From positions 1-29,747 of the forward strand of contig JANPJV010000016.1 in NCBI GenBank assembly GCA_031425695.1: a DNA stretch of 29,747 bases, read 5' to 3'. This DNA comes from JANPJV01 sp031425695. GTDB taxonomy: Bacteria > Pseudomonadota > Gammaproteobacteria > Xanthomonadales > SZUA-5. Positions 7,952 through 15,298 of the stretch are shown piece after piece; the stretch's first letter is position 1, and every line of letters begins with the position of its first letter. The notes under the pieces were generated by a model. The model saw only the letters and a program-made list of their open reading frames with translations, ran no database searches and was not told the origin of the DNA. A program made the translations under genes and the position numbers.

Positions 7952-8641
7952 CTACACCAGGCCCCCCGCAGCAGCGCGCTCGCGCTGCCTGCTAATCACC
8001 CAGGCCACTAGGCCAATCAAGCCGTAGAGCATGCCGGGCACGGGTGCCAGGTATGGCGCCTTTTCGAAGGGCATGAACTGCGCGCAGATTGCCGAGGTGA
8101 TGCCGATCGCCACCATCGTCAAATACATGCGCATCGAATACCAGACATCCGCGCGCTCTCCAGCATCCAGGGCGAGCGTCTCGCGGTTGCGCCAGGCGTG
8201 CCAATGCATCAGCACCAGCACCCCGTAGACGCAAGCGAACAAGATGCCATAGCAGCTGAACAGGAAGCGCAGCGCATCCCAGTTGTCGATCAGAAACTCG
8301 CTCGGCAGCCAGCCGCGGCTGAGCCAGGCGAAGAAGCTGTCGTGCAGCAGTCGCAACGGATAGATCCAGATCAGCACGATCGCCACCAGCAGCAGCGAGT
8401 ACGACACCGACGCATTGTCGGCACGCGGATAGAGCCGCGCCCACTGCGCATGCTCGCGCCAGAGCGGCGCGATCATCAGGAAACTCGCGAGAAAGCTCGG
8501 GATGTGTTTCAGCGCCTGGGTCAGGTCGGCCTGGGTGCGCGGCAGGCTGTCGAAGGAAACCACCAGCAAGGTCACCGCAAACGCGAACGCCGCATCGACG
8601 AACGCGTGCAGACGCTGCATGTCATGGCTGTGATCGCTCAT
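7952..8641 (-). CDS. TMEM175-like (DUF1211) putative potassium channel
   Basis: This is a 229-residue protein with six hydrophobic helices, typical of the bacterial TMEM175 family, whose studied members are tetrameric K+-selective channels. The signature on helix 1 is RLHAFVDAAFAFAVTLLVVS (residues 10-29). The family consensus there is F-S-D; this copy has F-V-D (14-16), a small departure in a conserved position. The start is an ATG with GGAG about seven bases upstream. It is flanked by two different palindromic repeats (7858-7946 downstream, 8683-8787 upstream) and is not visibly in an operon. Ion selectivity cannot be judged from the sequence. Confidence 0.8.
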   Translation of the reverse strand: MSDHSHDMQRLHAFVDAAFAFAVTLLVVSFDSLPRTQADLTQALKHIPSFLASFLMIAPLWREHAQWARLYPRADNASVSYSLLLVAIVLIWIYPLRLLHDSFFAWLSRGWLPSEFLIDNWDALRFLFSCYGILFACVYGVLVLMHWHAWRNRETLALDAGERADVWYSMRMYLTMVAIGITSAICAQFMPFEKAPYLAPVPGMLYGLIGLVAWVISRQRERAAAGGLV

Positions 8642-8682
8642 CGGTAGCTCCGGTAAGCTTCAGAGTAGCCGGAAAAGCTTCT

Positions 8683-8787
8683 ATCCACAGATTACGCAGA
8701 TTTGCGCAGATTAAGAGCGTTGCTGGAGTGAGCGACGCGAGCGCCACGCTTGGCACTTAATCTGCGTAATCTGCGAAATCTGCGGAT
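8683..8787. repeat. CAGATT palindromic repeat, copy 1
   Basis: The left arm (8683-8715) and right arm (8756-8787) are inverted copies over about 32 bp. Each arm holds three CAGATT words spaced 9 and 10 bp apart (for example CAGATTACGCAGATTTGCG, then CAGATTAAG). The centre is about 40 bp. Other copies lie at 11748-11827 and 24217-24296. Confidence 0.9.
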
Positions 8788-8812
8788 GCTTGGAGTTTGA
8801 CCTTCGCCCTAA

Positions 8813-10294
8813 TTACTTGATCCCGTGCATCAGCTTGTTGATCAACGGTGCGGTGAGGATCAGCAGGATGCCGAAGCCAAAGCCGGCGTAGGCGACCAGG
8901 GTGTAGGTTTCTGCGTACTGGCCGATCCCGGTGCCGCTGGCTCCGCTGGTCGCGACCGAGGCGACCACGCCGGCGACGTAGTTGCCGATCGCGGTGCACA
9001 TGAACCAGGCGCCCATCGCCAGCCCCGCGTCCTTCGGGGCAGCGAGCTTGGTGACCATCGAAAGGCCGATCGGCGACAGGCACAGCTCGCCCATGGTGTT
9101 GATGAGGTACGCGAGCGCGAGCAGTTCCCATGGAACCTTGCCACCGCTCTCGATGACCGCGTGGATGGCCAGCACCAGGGTCGTGAAGCCGATCGCGACC
9201 AGCACCAGCGCGATGCCGAACTTGCGCGGGATGGAGGGATTGACACCCTGCGCTTCGAGCTTCGGCCACAGCCAGGCGAACACCGGCGCGAGCAGGATGA
9301 TGAAGGTCGGATTGGCCGACTGGAACAGGGTGAAGTCGAACGGTGCGTCGACATAATCCTTGGCGAAGAAGGCCAGTGACGATCCCGCCTGCTCGAACAT
9401 TCCCCAGAACAGGATCTTGGCCAGGAACAGCAGCAGCATCGCGATGTAACGATGCATCTGAACGCGGTCGCCGCTCTTGGCGCCGCTGCCGATGAAGTAC
9501 ACCGCCAGCAGGCCCATCGCGGCCAGCAGCAGGTAGCCGACCAGCGTCGCCTGGCTGAGGAGCGCGTAGACGATCGGGATCGCCGCGATGCAGCCCAGGA
9601 AGACATTCAGCAGGCGCCGCGGGCTGCGCGCCTCGGGTTTCGCCTCACCGACGTGGCCGAGCCAACTCGTCAGCATCTGGAACATCATCAGCCCGAAGAT
9701 CATGCCGATGCCGGCAACGAAGAAGCCCCACTTGTAGCCGAACTTCGCGCCGATGAGCGTGCCGCAGATGAGGGGCGCCAGCGCGCCGCCGGCGTTGATG
9801 CCCATGTAGAAAATGGTGAAACCGGAATCGCGACGGGCATCGCTCGGCGCGTACAGCATGCCGACCATGGTCGAGATATTCGGCTTGAACAGGCCATTGC
9901 CGACCACGATCACCGCAAGCCCGAGCAGGAACCAGTTGAGGTCCGGAATCAGCAGCAGGAACATGCCGACCGCCATCACGCTGCCGCCAAGCATGATGGA
10001 GCGCCGATAGCCGAGATACCGATCGGCAATGAAGCCGCCAAAGATGCCGGTGGCATAGATCAGCGCGGTATAGGCGCCATAGGTCAGGCTGGCCTTGGAC
10101 TTGGCCTCGCCCTCGGGCAGCAGGCCGAAAAAGGTAGTCGCGACATAGACCGCGAGCAGCGCGCGCATGCCGTAGTAGGAAAAGCGCTCCCAGAACTCGG
10201 CGCCGAAAAGCATCCACAGCGGACGTGGGTGTCCGAGGAATTCGCCAGGCGGCGGGGGCAGAAATCCAGCGTCGACGGATTGCGCATTGCTCAT
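8813..10294 (-). CDS. POT/PTR family proton-coupled oligopeptide transporter
   Basis: This 493-residue major-facilitator protein has 12-14 predicted membrane helices and takes up di- and tripeptides with protons. The family motif ExxER on helix 1 is present as EFWERF (residues 33-38), followed by the SYYGMRALL signature. Further family features are the FGGFIADRYLGYRRSIMLGG loop between helices 2 and 3 and the GxxLxPxxxGTLIG stretch near helix 5. It diverges from an APC amino-acid permease across 143 bp, so the two nutrient importers may share control. The E. coli counterparts are DtpA-D, but the paralogue cannot be assigned. Confidence 0.92.
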   Translation of the reverse strand: MSNAQSVDAGFLPPPPGEFLGHPRPLWMLFGAEFWERFSYYGMRALLAVYVATTFFGLLPEGEAKSKASLTYGAYTALIYATGIFGGFIADRYLGYRRSIMLGGSVMAVGMFLLLIPDLNWFLLGLAVIVVGNGLFKPNISTMVGMLYAPSDARRDSGFTIFYMGINAGGALAPLICGTLIGAKFGYKWGFFVAGIGMIFGLMMFQMLTSWLGHVGEAKPEARSPRRLLNVFLGCIAAIPIVYALLSQATLVGYLLLAAMGLLAVYFIGSGAKSGDRVQMHRYIAMLLLFLAKILFWGMFEQAGSSLAFFAKDYVDAPFDFTLFQSANPTFIILLAPVFAWLWPKLEAQGVNPSIPRKFGIALVLVAIGFTTLVLAIHAVIESGGKVPWELLALAYLINTMGELCLSPIGLSMVTKLAAPKDAGLAMGAWFMCTAIGNYVAGVVASVATSGASGTGIGQYAETYTLVAYAGFGFGILLILTAPLINKLMHGIK

Positions 10295-10437
10295 CGATTG
10301 TTTTGCCGGTGGTCCATCGGAACCCGTGATTCTGGCATTCGGGCGGCCCTGTGTCAGTCCATACCGAGCGCGTCAAAAATAGTGTCTGATGTAGCTCCTC
10401 CAGACGGCGACCGCCTTCGGAAATCCCCGGGATCCGC

Positions 10438-11730
10438 ATGCCGCAAATCCAATCCGAACAACTGCTCGTGCGCGCATTCGGCACCACCCTGCTGGCTGCC
10501 GCGGTGGTCAACATCATCGTCGGTGGCGGCATCTTCGCCCTGCCCGGCCGGCTCGCCAGCGCGCTCGGCCCTGCCGCGCCCTACGCGTTCCTGCTCGGTG
10601 CCCTGCTGATGATCCCGGTCGTGCTCTGCTTTGCTGCTGCCGGCAGCCGTGCGACCCAGACCGGCGGCCCCTACAGTTATGGCCTTGAAGCCTTCGGCCC
10701 ATTTGCCGGGTTCAATTTCGGGGCGCTGACCTGGATCTCGAATGTCGCCGGTTGCGGCGGTGTTGCCGCCGCGCTGGTCGACCAGGCGGCGCGAGTGTGG
10801 CCGGCGATCGGCGAAACCACCGGGCGCGCAATTTTCCTGGTGGTCCTCTTCGGCATCTTTGCCGCGCTCAACCTGCGTGGAGTCGCCCTCGGTGCGCGCG
10901 CGATCGGCGTGCTCGCGGCAGCCAAGTTGCTGCCGCTGGTGTTGCTGATCGTGCTCGGCATCTGGTTCGTCGACCCGGCACAGCTGAGCGTGCCGGTGTG
11001 GCCCGAATGGAAGCACTGGGGCGAGGCGATGGTGCTGGTACTGTTTGCCTACGCGGGCATGGAGAGCGCGCTGGTGCCGACGGGCGAAGTGCGCAATCCG
11101 GGCAAGTCGGTGCCGCGCGCCGCGCTGGTGGCGACGCTGTTCGTGATCCTGCTTTATCTCGGCCTGCAGGTCACCGCGCAGGGCGTGCTTGGTCCGGCCC
11201 TGGCGGGCGATCGAACGCCGATCGCGAGCACCGCCGGAGCGCTCTGGGCGCCGGGCTTCACCTTGCTGCTGATCGGTGCCGGCATTTCCATGCTCGGCTA
11301 CCTGCAGGGCAACATCCTCGGCAATTCGCGCCTGCTCTATGCACTCGGCCGCGATGGCCTGTTGCCGCCTGCCCTCGGGCGCGTCCACGAGCGCACGCGC
11401 GTTCCGCACATCGCGGTCCTGCTGCACGCCGGCGTGGCCGCCGGGCTCGCGATCAGCGGCGATTTCGCCACGCTCGCGCTGGTCTCAGGCGGCGCCGTGG
11501 GCCTGCTCTACCTGCTGATTTGCCTGTCGGCCTGGAAGCTTCAGAAGACCGGCCAGCAGACCACCGAGGCACCCTTCCGACTCGTCGGCGGTCCGCTCAT
11601 CCCACTCATCGGCGTGGCGGCGATGCTGCTGATCCTGTTCTCTCTCTCGCAGAAAGAATGGATTGCGATCCTGATCGCACTCGCCATCAGCCAGGTCGTC
11701 TACCTGCTCGCGGTGCGCAAGCGCGCGTAG
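10438..11730 (+). CDS. APC superfamily amino-acid permease
   Basis: This is a 430-residue inner-membrane permease with about 12 helices. The unwound first helix carries the substrate-binding glycine motif as IIVGGGIFALPG (residues 26-37). QTGGPYSYGLEAFGPFAGF (helix 3 region) and FAYAGMESALVPTGEVRNPGKSVPRA (helix 6 and the following loop) match the basic amino-acid/polyamine/organocation family. The substrate is not predictable. Only a weak purine run precedes the ATG. It faces the BLUF gene convergently, with a CAGATT palindrome between them. Confidence 0.88.
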   Translation: MPQIQSEQLLVRAFGTTLLAAAVVNIIVGGGIFALPGRLASALGPAAPYAFLLGALLMIPVVLCFAAAGSRATQTGGPYSYGLEAFGPFAGFNFGALTWISNVAGCGGVAAALVDQAARVWPAIGETTGRAIFLVVLFGIFAALNLRGVALGARAIGVLAAAKLLPLVLLIVLGIWFVDPAQLSVPVWPEWKHWGEAMVLVLFAYAGMESALVPTGEVRNPGKSVPRAALVATLFVILLYLGLQVTAQGVLGPALAGDRTPIASTAGALWAPGFTLLLIGAGISMLGYLQGNILGNSRLLYALGRDGLLPPALGRVHERTRVPHIAVLLHAGVAAGLAISGDFATLALVSGGAVGLLYLLICLSAWKLQKTGQQTTEAPFRLVGGPLIPLIGVAAMLLILFSLSQKEWIAILIALAISQVVYLLAVRKRA

Positions 11731-11747
11731 CGCAAATCAAGAGCTTT

Positions 11748-11827
11748 TCCACAGATTTCGCAGATTTTCGCAGATTAAAAGCGAAGTCGTCCGCTCTTAA
11801 TCTGCGGAAATCTGCGTAATCTGTGGA
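11748..11827. repeat. CAGATT palindromic repeat, copy 2
   Basis: The arms are 11748-11783 and 11792-11827, an almost perfect 36-bp inverted repeat around only 8 bp. The outer ends are TCCACAGATT/AATCTGTGGA and the CAGATT words recur at 9- and 10-bp steps. It sits between convergent genes (permease and BLUF), where it could end transcription from both sides. Confidence 0.92.
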
Positions 11828-11848
11828 TAGATTGCTTTATTCGCGTCC

Positions 11849-12277
11849 CTACCCCGCCCTACCCAGAATCGACGCCGTCGCGATCAATTCTTCCAGTAGC
11901 GCCATGGACACGTGTCCCGAGACGGCATAGGGATCGAGCGTGGCACGTTCGGAGTATTTGAGCAGGAGCGATGGGTTGACCTTGGCGAGGTTGACTTGAC
12001 CCATGGTCCACCCGGCGAAGCGGCGCTCGGTCACTTCTTCGTAGTGGAGGATGGTCACGTCCTGATGCCGCGGATCGCGGGAGATCTCGTTGTAGAGGGC
12101 GTTGACGACACCACGGCCGCCTTCGATCACCTGCAGGAAGACATCGCCACCGTGACAGAGAATGCCGGTGATGCCGTTTTCCGGGTTGTGCCGGCGCGAG
12201 GCCTCGAGGATCGCCTCGACGATTTTTGGCGTCGGCTTGGAACTGGTGCGGCTGGCGTAGAGCAATCGGACCAACAT
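11849..12277 (-). CDS. Short BLUF-domain blue-light photoreceptor
   Basis: This 142-residue protein is essentially a single BLUF domain (flavin-binding sensor of blue light) plus a C-terminal helical tail. The residues of the photocycle are all present: Tyr7 in LLYASR, Asn31 in RRHNPENGITG, Gln49 in FLQVIEG, and Trp90 and Met92 in FAGWTMG. The spacing is the same as in cyanobacterial PixD, shifted by one. DPRHQDV (68-74) also fits the family. With no output domain it should act by protein-protein contact. I chose the ATG at 12277 because AGGAAAGGA lies just upstream; a longer frame to 12343 would translate the hairpins of the leader element. It lies 143 bp downstream of folE on the same strand, behind a structured spacer. 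Confidence 0.92.
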   Translation of the reverse strand: MLVRLLYASRTSSKPTPKIVEAILEASRRHNPENGITGILCHGGDVFLQVIEGGRGVVNALYNEISRDPRHQDVTILHYEEVTERRFAGWTMGQVNLAKVNPSLLLKYSERATLDPYAVSGHVSMALLEELIATASILGRAG

Positions 12278-12420
12278 TTCTAAGTTCCTTTCCTGGTGCC
12301 CCTGTGGCGCCTGGAGGCGCCACCATTTTCGATGACTGGTCATCGAAAATGAAACGAAGCAAAAATGACACTTTTTGTGAAGCGCGTCTGGAGAGTCCGC
12401 GATGGACTTTTCAGACCGAC
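12278..12420 (-). promoter_or_regulatory. Structured leader element, copy A
   Basis: This is the whole 143-bp spacer between the folE stop and the BLUF start. Read on the minus strand it holds hairpin P1 (12416-12386: GTCTG/CAGAC outer stem, AGTCC/GGACT inner stem, 31 nt), then GCGCT and a CAAAAA/TTTTTG segment, the word GCTTCGTTTC, hairpin P3 (12350-12325: ATTTTCGATGAC/GTCATCGAAAAT, perfect, 26 nt), one base, hairpin P4 (12323-12304: GTGGCGCC/GGCGCCAC, 20 nt), and a 26-nt tail carrying the Shine-Dalgarno AGGAAAGGA. The spacer at 21307-21449 has the same plan and length with different but still paired stem sequences. It could be a cis-acting RNA of the BLUF mRNA, a protein-binding DNA element, or a mobile palindrome. 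I do not recognise a named family. Confidence 0.75.
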
Positions 12421-13143
12421 CTAGCGATTCAGCAGGCTCAGGAATTCCCGACGCAGGTTAGCGTCCTTGAGGAACGACCCGCGCATAACGCTGTTGATCA
12501 TCTTGGTTTCGCTGTCCTTGACGCCCCGCCAGTGCATGCAGAAATGATCGGCTTCCATCACCAGTGCAAGTCCATCCGGCTGCATCAGGTCATAGAGCAG
12601 CGACGACAGCTGAATCACCGCCTCCTCTTGAATCTGCGGGCGGCTCATCACCCACTCGCACAGACGCGAGTACTTGGACAGACCGATCAAGTTGGAGTGC
12701 TCGTTGGGCATGATGCCGACCCAGACGCGACCCATGATCGGGCAAAGGTGGTGCGAGCAGGCGCTGCGCACGGTGATCGGCCCGACGATCATGAGCTCGT
12801 TGAGCTGGCCGACATTGGGGAATTCAGTGACTGCAGGCGGCGGCACATAGCGCCCACGGAAAACTTCGGTCAAGTACATCTTGGCGACCCGCCGCGCGGT
12901 GTCCTGGGTGTTGTGATCGCTCTCGGTATCGATGACCAGGCTGCGCAGCACGCGGACCATTTCCCCTTCGACTTCGCCGAGCAATTCTTCGATCTCACCA
13001 GGTTCGATGAACTCGGCAATGTTGTCGTTCGCATGGAAACGCTGGCCGGCGAGTCGGAGCCGCTCGCGGATGCGCTCGGATGCGCGAGCGCCGGTTTTGG
13101 CCGTTGTCGGCGTCAGCTCGCGGGCAGATGACTTCTTGCGCAT
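12421..13143 (-). CDS. folE: GTP cyclohydrolase I
   Basis: This 240-residue enzyme converts GTP to 7,8-dihydroneopterin triphosphate, the entry to folate and pterins. The zinc and catalytic set is intact: Cys129 and His132 in ACSHHLCPIMG, with catalytic His131, and Cys202 in DHFCMHWRGVKDS. The stretch GLSKYSRLCEWVMSRPQIQE (154-173) is also diagnostic. The usual CEHH tetrad reads CSHH here, so this belongs to a divergent branch rather than the canonical E. coli type. About 50 residues precede the catalytic core. The ATG at 13143 gives MRKKSSAREL, with GGA a short way upstream; the longer frame to 13323 is repeat sequence. It is followed on the same strand by the BLUF receptor, which suggests a light-related pterin role (inference). 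Confidence 0.92.
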   Translation of the reverse strand: MRKKSSARELTPTTAKTGARASERIRERLRLAGQRFHANDNIAEFIEPGEIEELLGEVEGEMVRVLRSLVIDTESDHNTQDTARRVAKMYLTEVFRGRYVPPPAVTEFPNVGQLNELMIVGPITVRSACSHHLCPIMGRVWVGIMPNEHSNLIGLSKYSRLCEWVMSRPQIQEEAVIQLSSLLYDLMQPDGLALVMEADHFCMHWRGVKDSETKMINSVMRGSFLKDANLRREFLSLLNR

Positions 13144-13247
13144 TCGGTTTCCGGAGCAGCGTCGATAGCAGGATGCTGGCACATCGGTGCGAGCTGCGCG
13201 AATGATTGGGTAGAGCGCGGCGGCGCAGAGCGCCGTCCGAGCGCGAA

Positions 13248-13320
13248 TGGAGGGCGGCGCTCCCGCGCCGCCGCTTTTTTTCCCCGAACAAGAGCAGCGG
13301 CGCAGGAGCGCCGCCCTCCA
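13248..13320. repeat. GGAGGGCGGCGC palindromic repeat
   Basis: The left arm (13248-13275) begins TGGAGGGCGGCGCTCCCGCG. It is inverted in the right arm (13296-13320), which ends GGAGCGCCGCCCTCCA, around a T-rich centre with seven consecutive T. It lies in the divergent spacer between folE and the aminotransferase. Only this copy was found in the window, though GGCGGCGC-type repeats are common in Lysobacteraceae. Confidence 0.8.
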
Positions 13321-13415
13321 CAAAGCAAGTCCAAGCGCGGGTCACGCCAAATTTGAGGCTGCAAGCCTGTGTTGCCGGCTTAGCCTCGCAATCCCCCACT
13401 CTTCCGGCAATTCCC

Positions 13416-14525
13416 ATGCAAAGCTTCCAGCCGCCCGAACGCCTGTTGCTGGGTCCCGGACCGTCGAACGTGCCGCCGCGCATCCTCGCCGCGCTGGCGC
13501 GTCCGACCATCGGTCATCTCGATCCGCGCTTCGTTGCTCTGATGGACGAGCTCAAGGAGTTGCTGCGCCAGGCATTCCGGACAAAGAACGCCTTGACCGT
13601 GCCGATCTCGGCGCCAGGTTCAGCGGGCATGGAAGCCTGTTTCGTCAACCTGATCGAGCCCGGCGAGACCGTGGTTGTCTGCCAGAACGGCGTCTTTGGC
13701 GGCCGCATGCGCGAGAACGTCATTCGCGTCGGCGCCAACGCGGTGATGGTGCAGGATGACTTCGGCACAGCGATCGATCTCGACAAGGTGGAGTCGGCGC
13801 TGAAGGCCAATCCCGGCGCCAAGGCGCTCGCCTTCGTGCACGCAGAGACCTCGACCGGGGTGCGCTCGGACGTCAAGGCGCTGTGCGCGCTCGCCCAGGC
13901 GCATGGTGCGCTTTCGATCGTGGATGCCGTCACCAGCCTCGGCGGGATCGAGCTCGACGTGGATGAGTGGGGTATTGATGCGATCTATTCCGGCTCGCAA
14001 AAGTGCCTGTCGGCGCCGCCAGGCTTGTCACCCTTGAGCTTCGGGGACCGCGCAATCGCGGCACTCAAAGCGCGCAAGACGCCGGTGCAGAGCTGGTTCC
14101 TCGATCTCAGCCTGGTGATGGCGTACTGGCAGGGAGAGGGTGCGCGCTCCTATCACCACACGGCGCCGATCAACATGCTTTACGCGCTCCACGAGGCGCT
14201 GTTGATCCTGCACCAGGAGGGCCTGCCGAACGCTTGGACCAGGCATCAGGCCAACCATGTGCTGCTGCGCGACGGACTCGAGCGCCTGGGCCTGCAACTG
14301 ATCGTCGCGGAGCAATCCCGGTTGCCGCAACTGAACGCCGTACGCGTTCCGGAGGGCGTCGATGAAGCTGGGATCCGCCGGCGCCTGCTCAACGAGCACA
14401 ACATCGAGATCGGCGCCGGGCTCGGCAGCCTCGCCGGGAAGATCTGGCGGATCGGGCTGATGGGCGCGGGCAGCAATGCGCAAAGCGTGGAGCGAGTACT
14501 GGGGGCGCTGGAGGACGTGTTGTAG
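13416..14525 (+). CDS. Class V aminotransferase, alanine-glyoxylate/serine-pyruvate type
   Basis: This is a 369-residue PLP enzyme of the AGXT/serine-pyruvate aminotransferase group. LLGPGPSNVPPRIL opens the fold, SAPGSAGMEA (65-74) is the cofactor phosphate-binding turn, SIVDAVTSLGG (167-177) carries the PLP-pairing Asp170, and SGSQKCLSAPPGL (192-204) carries the Schiff-base Lys196. The late stretch IGAGLGSLAGKIWRIGLMG is also typical. It probably transfers amino groups between glyoxylate or hydroxypyruvate and alanine or serine; the exact pair is not settled. The start at 13416 matches the family N-terminus, and the upstream extension of the open frame is repeat DNA. It stands alone. Confidence 0.88.
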   Translation: MQSFQPPERLLLGPGPSNVPPRILAALARPTIGHLDPRFVALMDELKELLRQAFRTKNALTVPISAPGSAGMEACFVNLIEPGETVVVCQNGVFGGRMRENVIRVGANAVMVQDDFGTAIDLDKVESALKANPGAKALAFVHAETSTGVRSDVKALCALAQAHGALSIVDAVTSLGGIELDVDEWGIDAIYSGSQKCLSAPPGLSPLSFGDRAIAALKARKTPVQSWFLDLSLVMAYWQGEGARSYHHTAPINMLYALHEALLILHQEGLPNAWTRHQANHVLLRDGLERLGLQLIVAEQSRLPQLNAVRVPEGVDEAGIRRRLLNEHNIEIGAGLGSLAGKIWRIGLMGAGSNAQSVERVLGALEDVL

Positions 14526-14557
14526 GAAACCCGTCGGAACGGGTGGCCTTGCGAACG

Positions 14558-14750
14558 TAGCGTGGCATTGAGCGCGCGAACCGCTCGTTGACGCGCGAGT
14601 CAATGGTCGCGCCAATGCCGCGAGTGTGACCCGCGAAAAGCCGCGGCGCTGGCGCAGTGAGAGCGGTCCGCTTGCGCGGCATGCCGCGCGGCCGTTCGAA
14701 CGCCCGCGAACTTGTTCGCTGGCAGACCTACGCGCTCAGAGCCACGCTAC
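14558..14750. repeat. GTAGCGTGGC element with terminal inverted repeats
   Basis: GTAGCGTGGCATTGAGCGCG (14558-14577) faces its inverted copy at 14731-14750 with two mismatches. The 153 bp between them are GC-rich with further internal CGCG palindromes and no supported gene. The right arm is the exact reverse complement of the solo copy at 2703-2722. A non-coding unit of about 190 bp with 20-bp inverted ends resembles a MITE or a paired palindromic repeat; no target duplication was recognised. Confidence 0.7.
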
Positions 14751-14767
14751 ACACCCGGCACACCCAC

Positions 14768-15190
14768 TCAACGCGCCCGTGCAAACTCCATGCGCTCGCC
14801 ACCGGCGAGCTCGATCTGCAACTGATCGCCTGCCGGCACGAAACCCTTGGCCTGGGTGAGGGCCTCGATGAATTCGCGATCACGGCTGTCGTCGCCGCAA
14901 CCGATCTTGGTCAATCCGGGCCGATCGATCGTGAGCCGACCCGACTCGATCCGGTAGCTGCCCTGACCGCGATTGCAGTCGGCGACGACCAGTACGGTCC
15001 CGTCCGACAGGAAATCGAGCGAGTAGCGAGCCGGATCGGCGATGCGATTGGATCCGGAACCCAGCCATTGCCACGCACCGAGATGCGCTGACGGGGAGAC
15101 CGTCGCGGCTGCGGACTTGCTGGAATCGGACGAAGCGGAGCAGGCCGAGAGAACCAGGCCTGCCGCCAGAGTGATGAAGCTTCGTGTCAT
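14768..15190 (-). CDS. META/HslJ-like lipoprotein
   Basis: This is a 140-residue predicted lipoprotein. The signal peptide ends in the lipobox LSAC (14-17), so Cys17 should be lipidated and the protein anchored to a membrane, probably the outer one. A serine/alanine-rich linker follows. The rest resembles a META (DUF306) domain: LGAWQWLGSGS at its start, ADCNRGQGSYRIESGRLTI in the middle (the family usually has a CNxxxG turn), a second cysteine in KIGC, and an AKGF..GDQLQIEL close. The start is the ATG at 15190, preceded by AGGAG with good spacing. The family includes heat-inducible HslJ, but the role of this member is unknown. Confidence 0.75.
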   Translation of the reverse strand: MTRSFITLAAGLVLSACSASSDSSKSAAATVSPSAHLGAWQWLGSGSNRIADPARYSLDFLSDGTVLVVADCNRGQGSYRIESGRLTIDRPGLTKIGCGDDSRDREFIEALTQAKGFVPAGDQLQIELAGGERMEFARAR

Positions 15191-15298
15191 TTGACGCTCC
15201 TGCGAACTGGACAGTTCGAGCAGCGTCAATTGTGGCAATGATGCGCTTGACGCGATAGGGCCGAGACCCTCAGGCGTTCACCGGGCCGAAGGTCAGGC

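Noticed and set aside
8683..8787. CRISPR array
   Set aside because: The repeated CAGATT words are 9-10 bp apart and arranged as inverted arms; there are no regularly sized unique spacers and no cas genes.
12325..12350. Simple rho-independent terminator for folE
   Set aside because: The perfect 26-nt palindrome is A/T at the base and G/C at the top, with no U tract after it. It recurs as one of three hairpins in the same arrangement at 21307-21449.
12278..12420. Integron attC site as the explanation for the 143-bp spacer
   Set aside because: The core attC words (GTTRRRY and its partner) and the L/R box layout are not present, no integrase is nearby, and the flanking genes are ordinary chromosomal genes.
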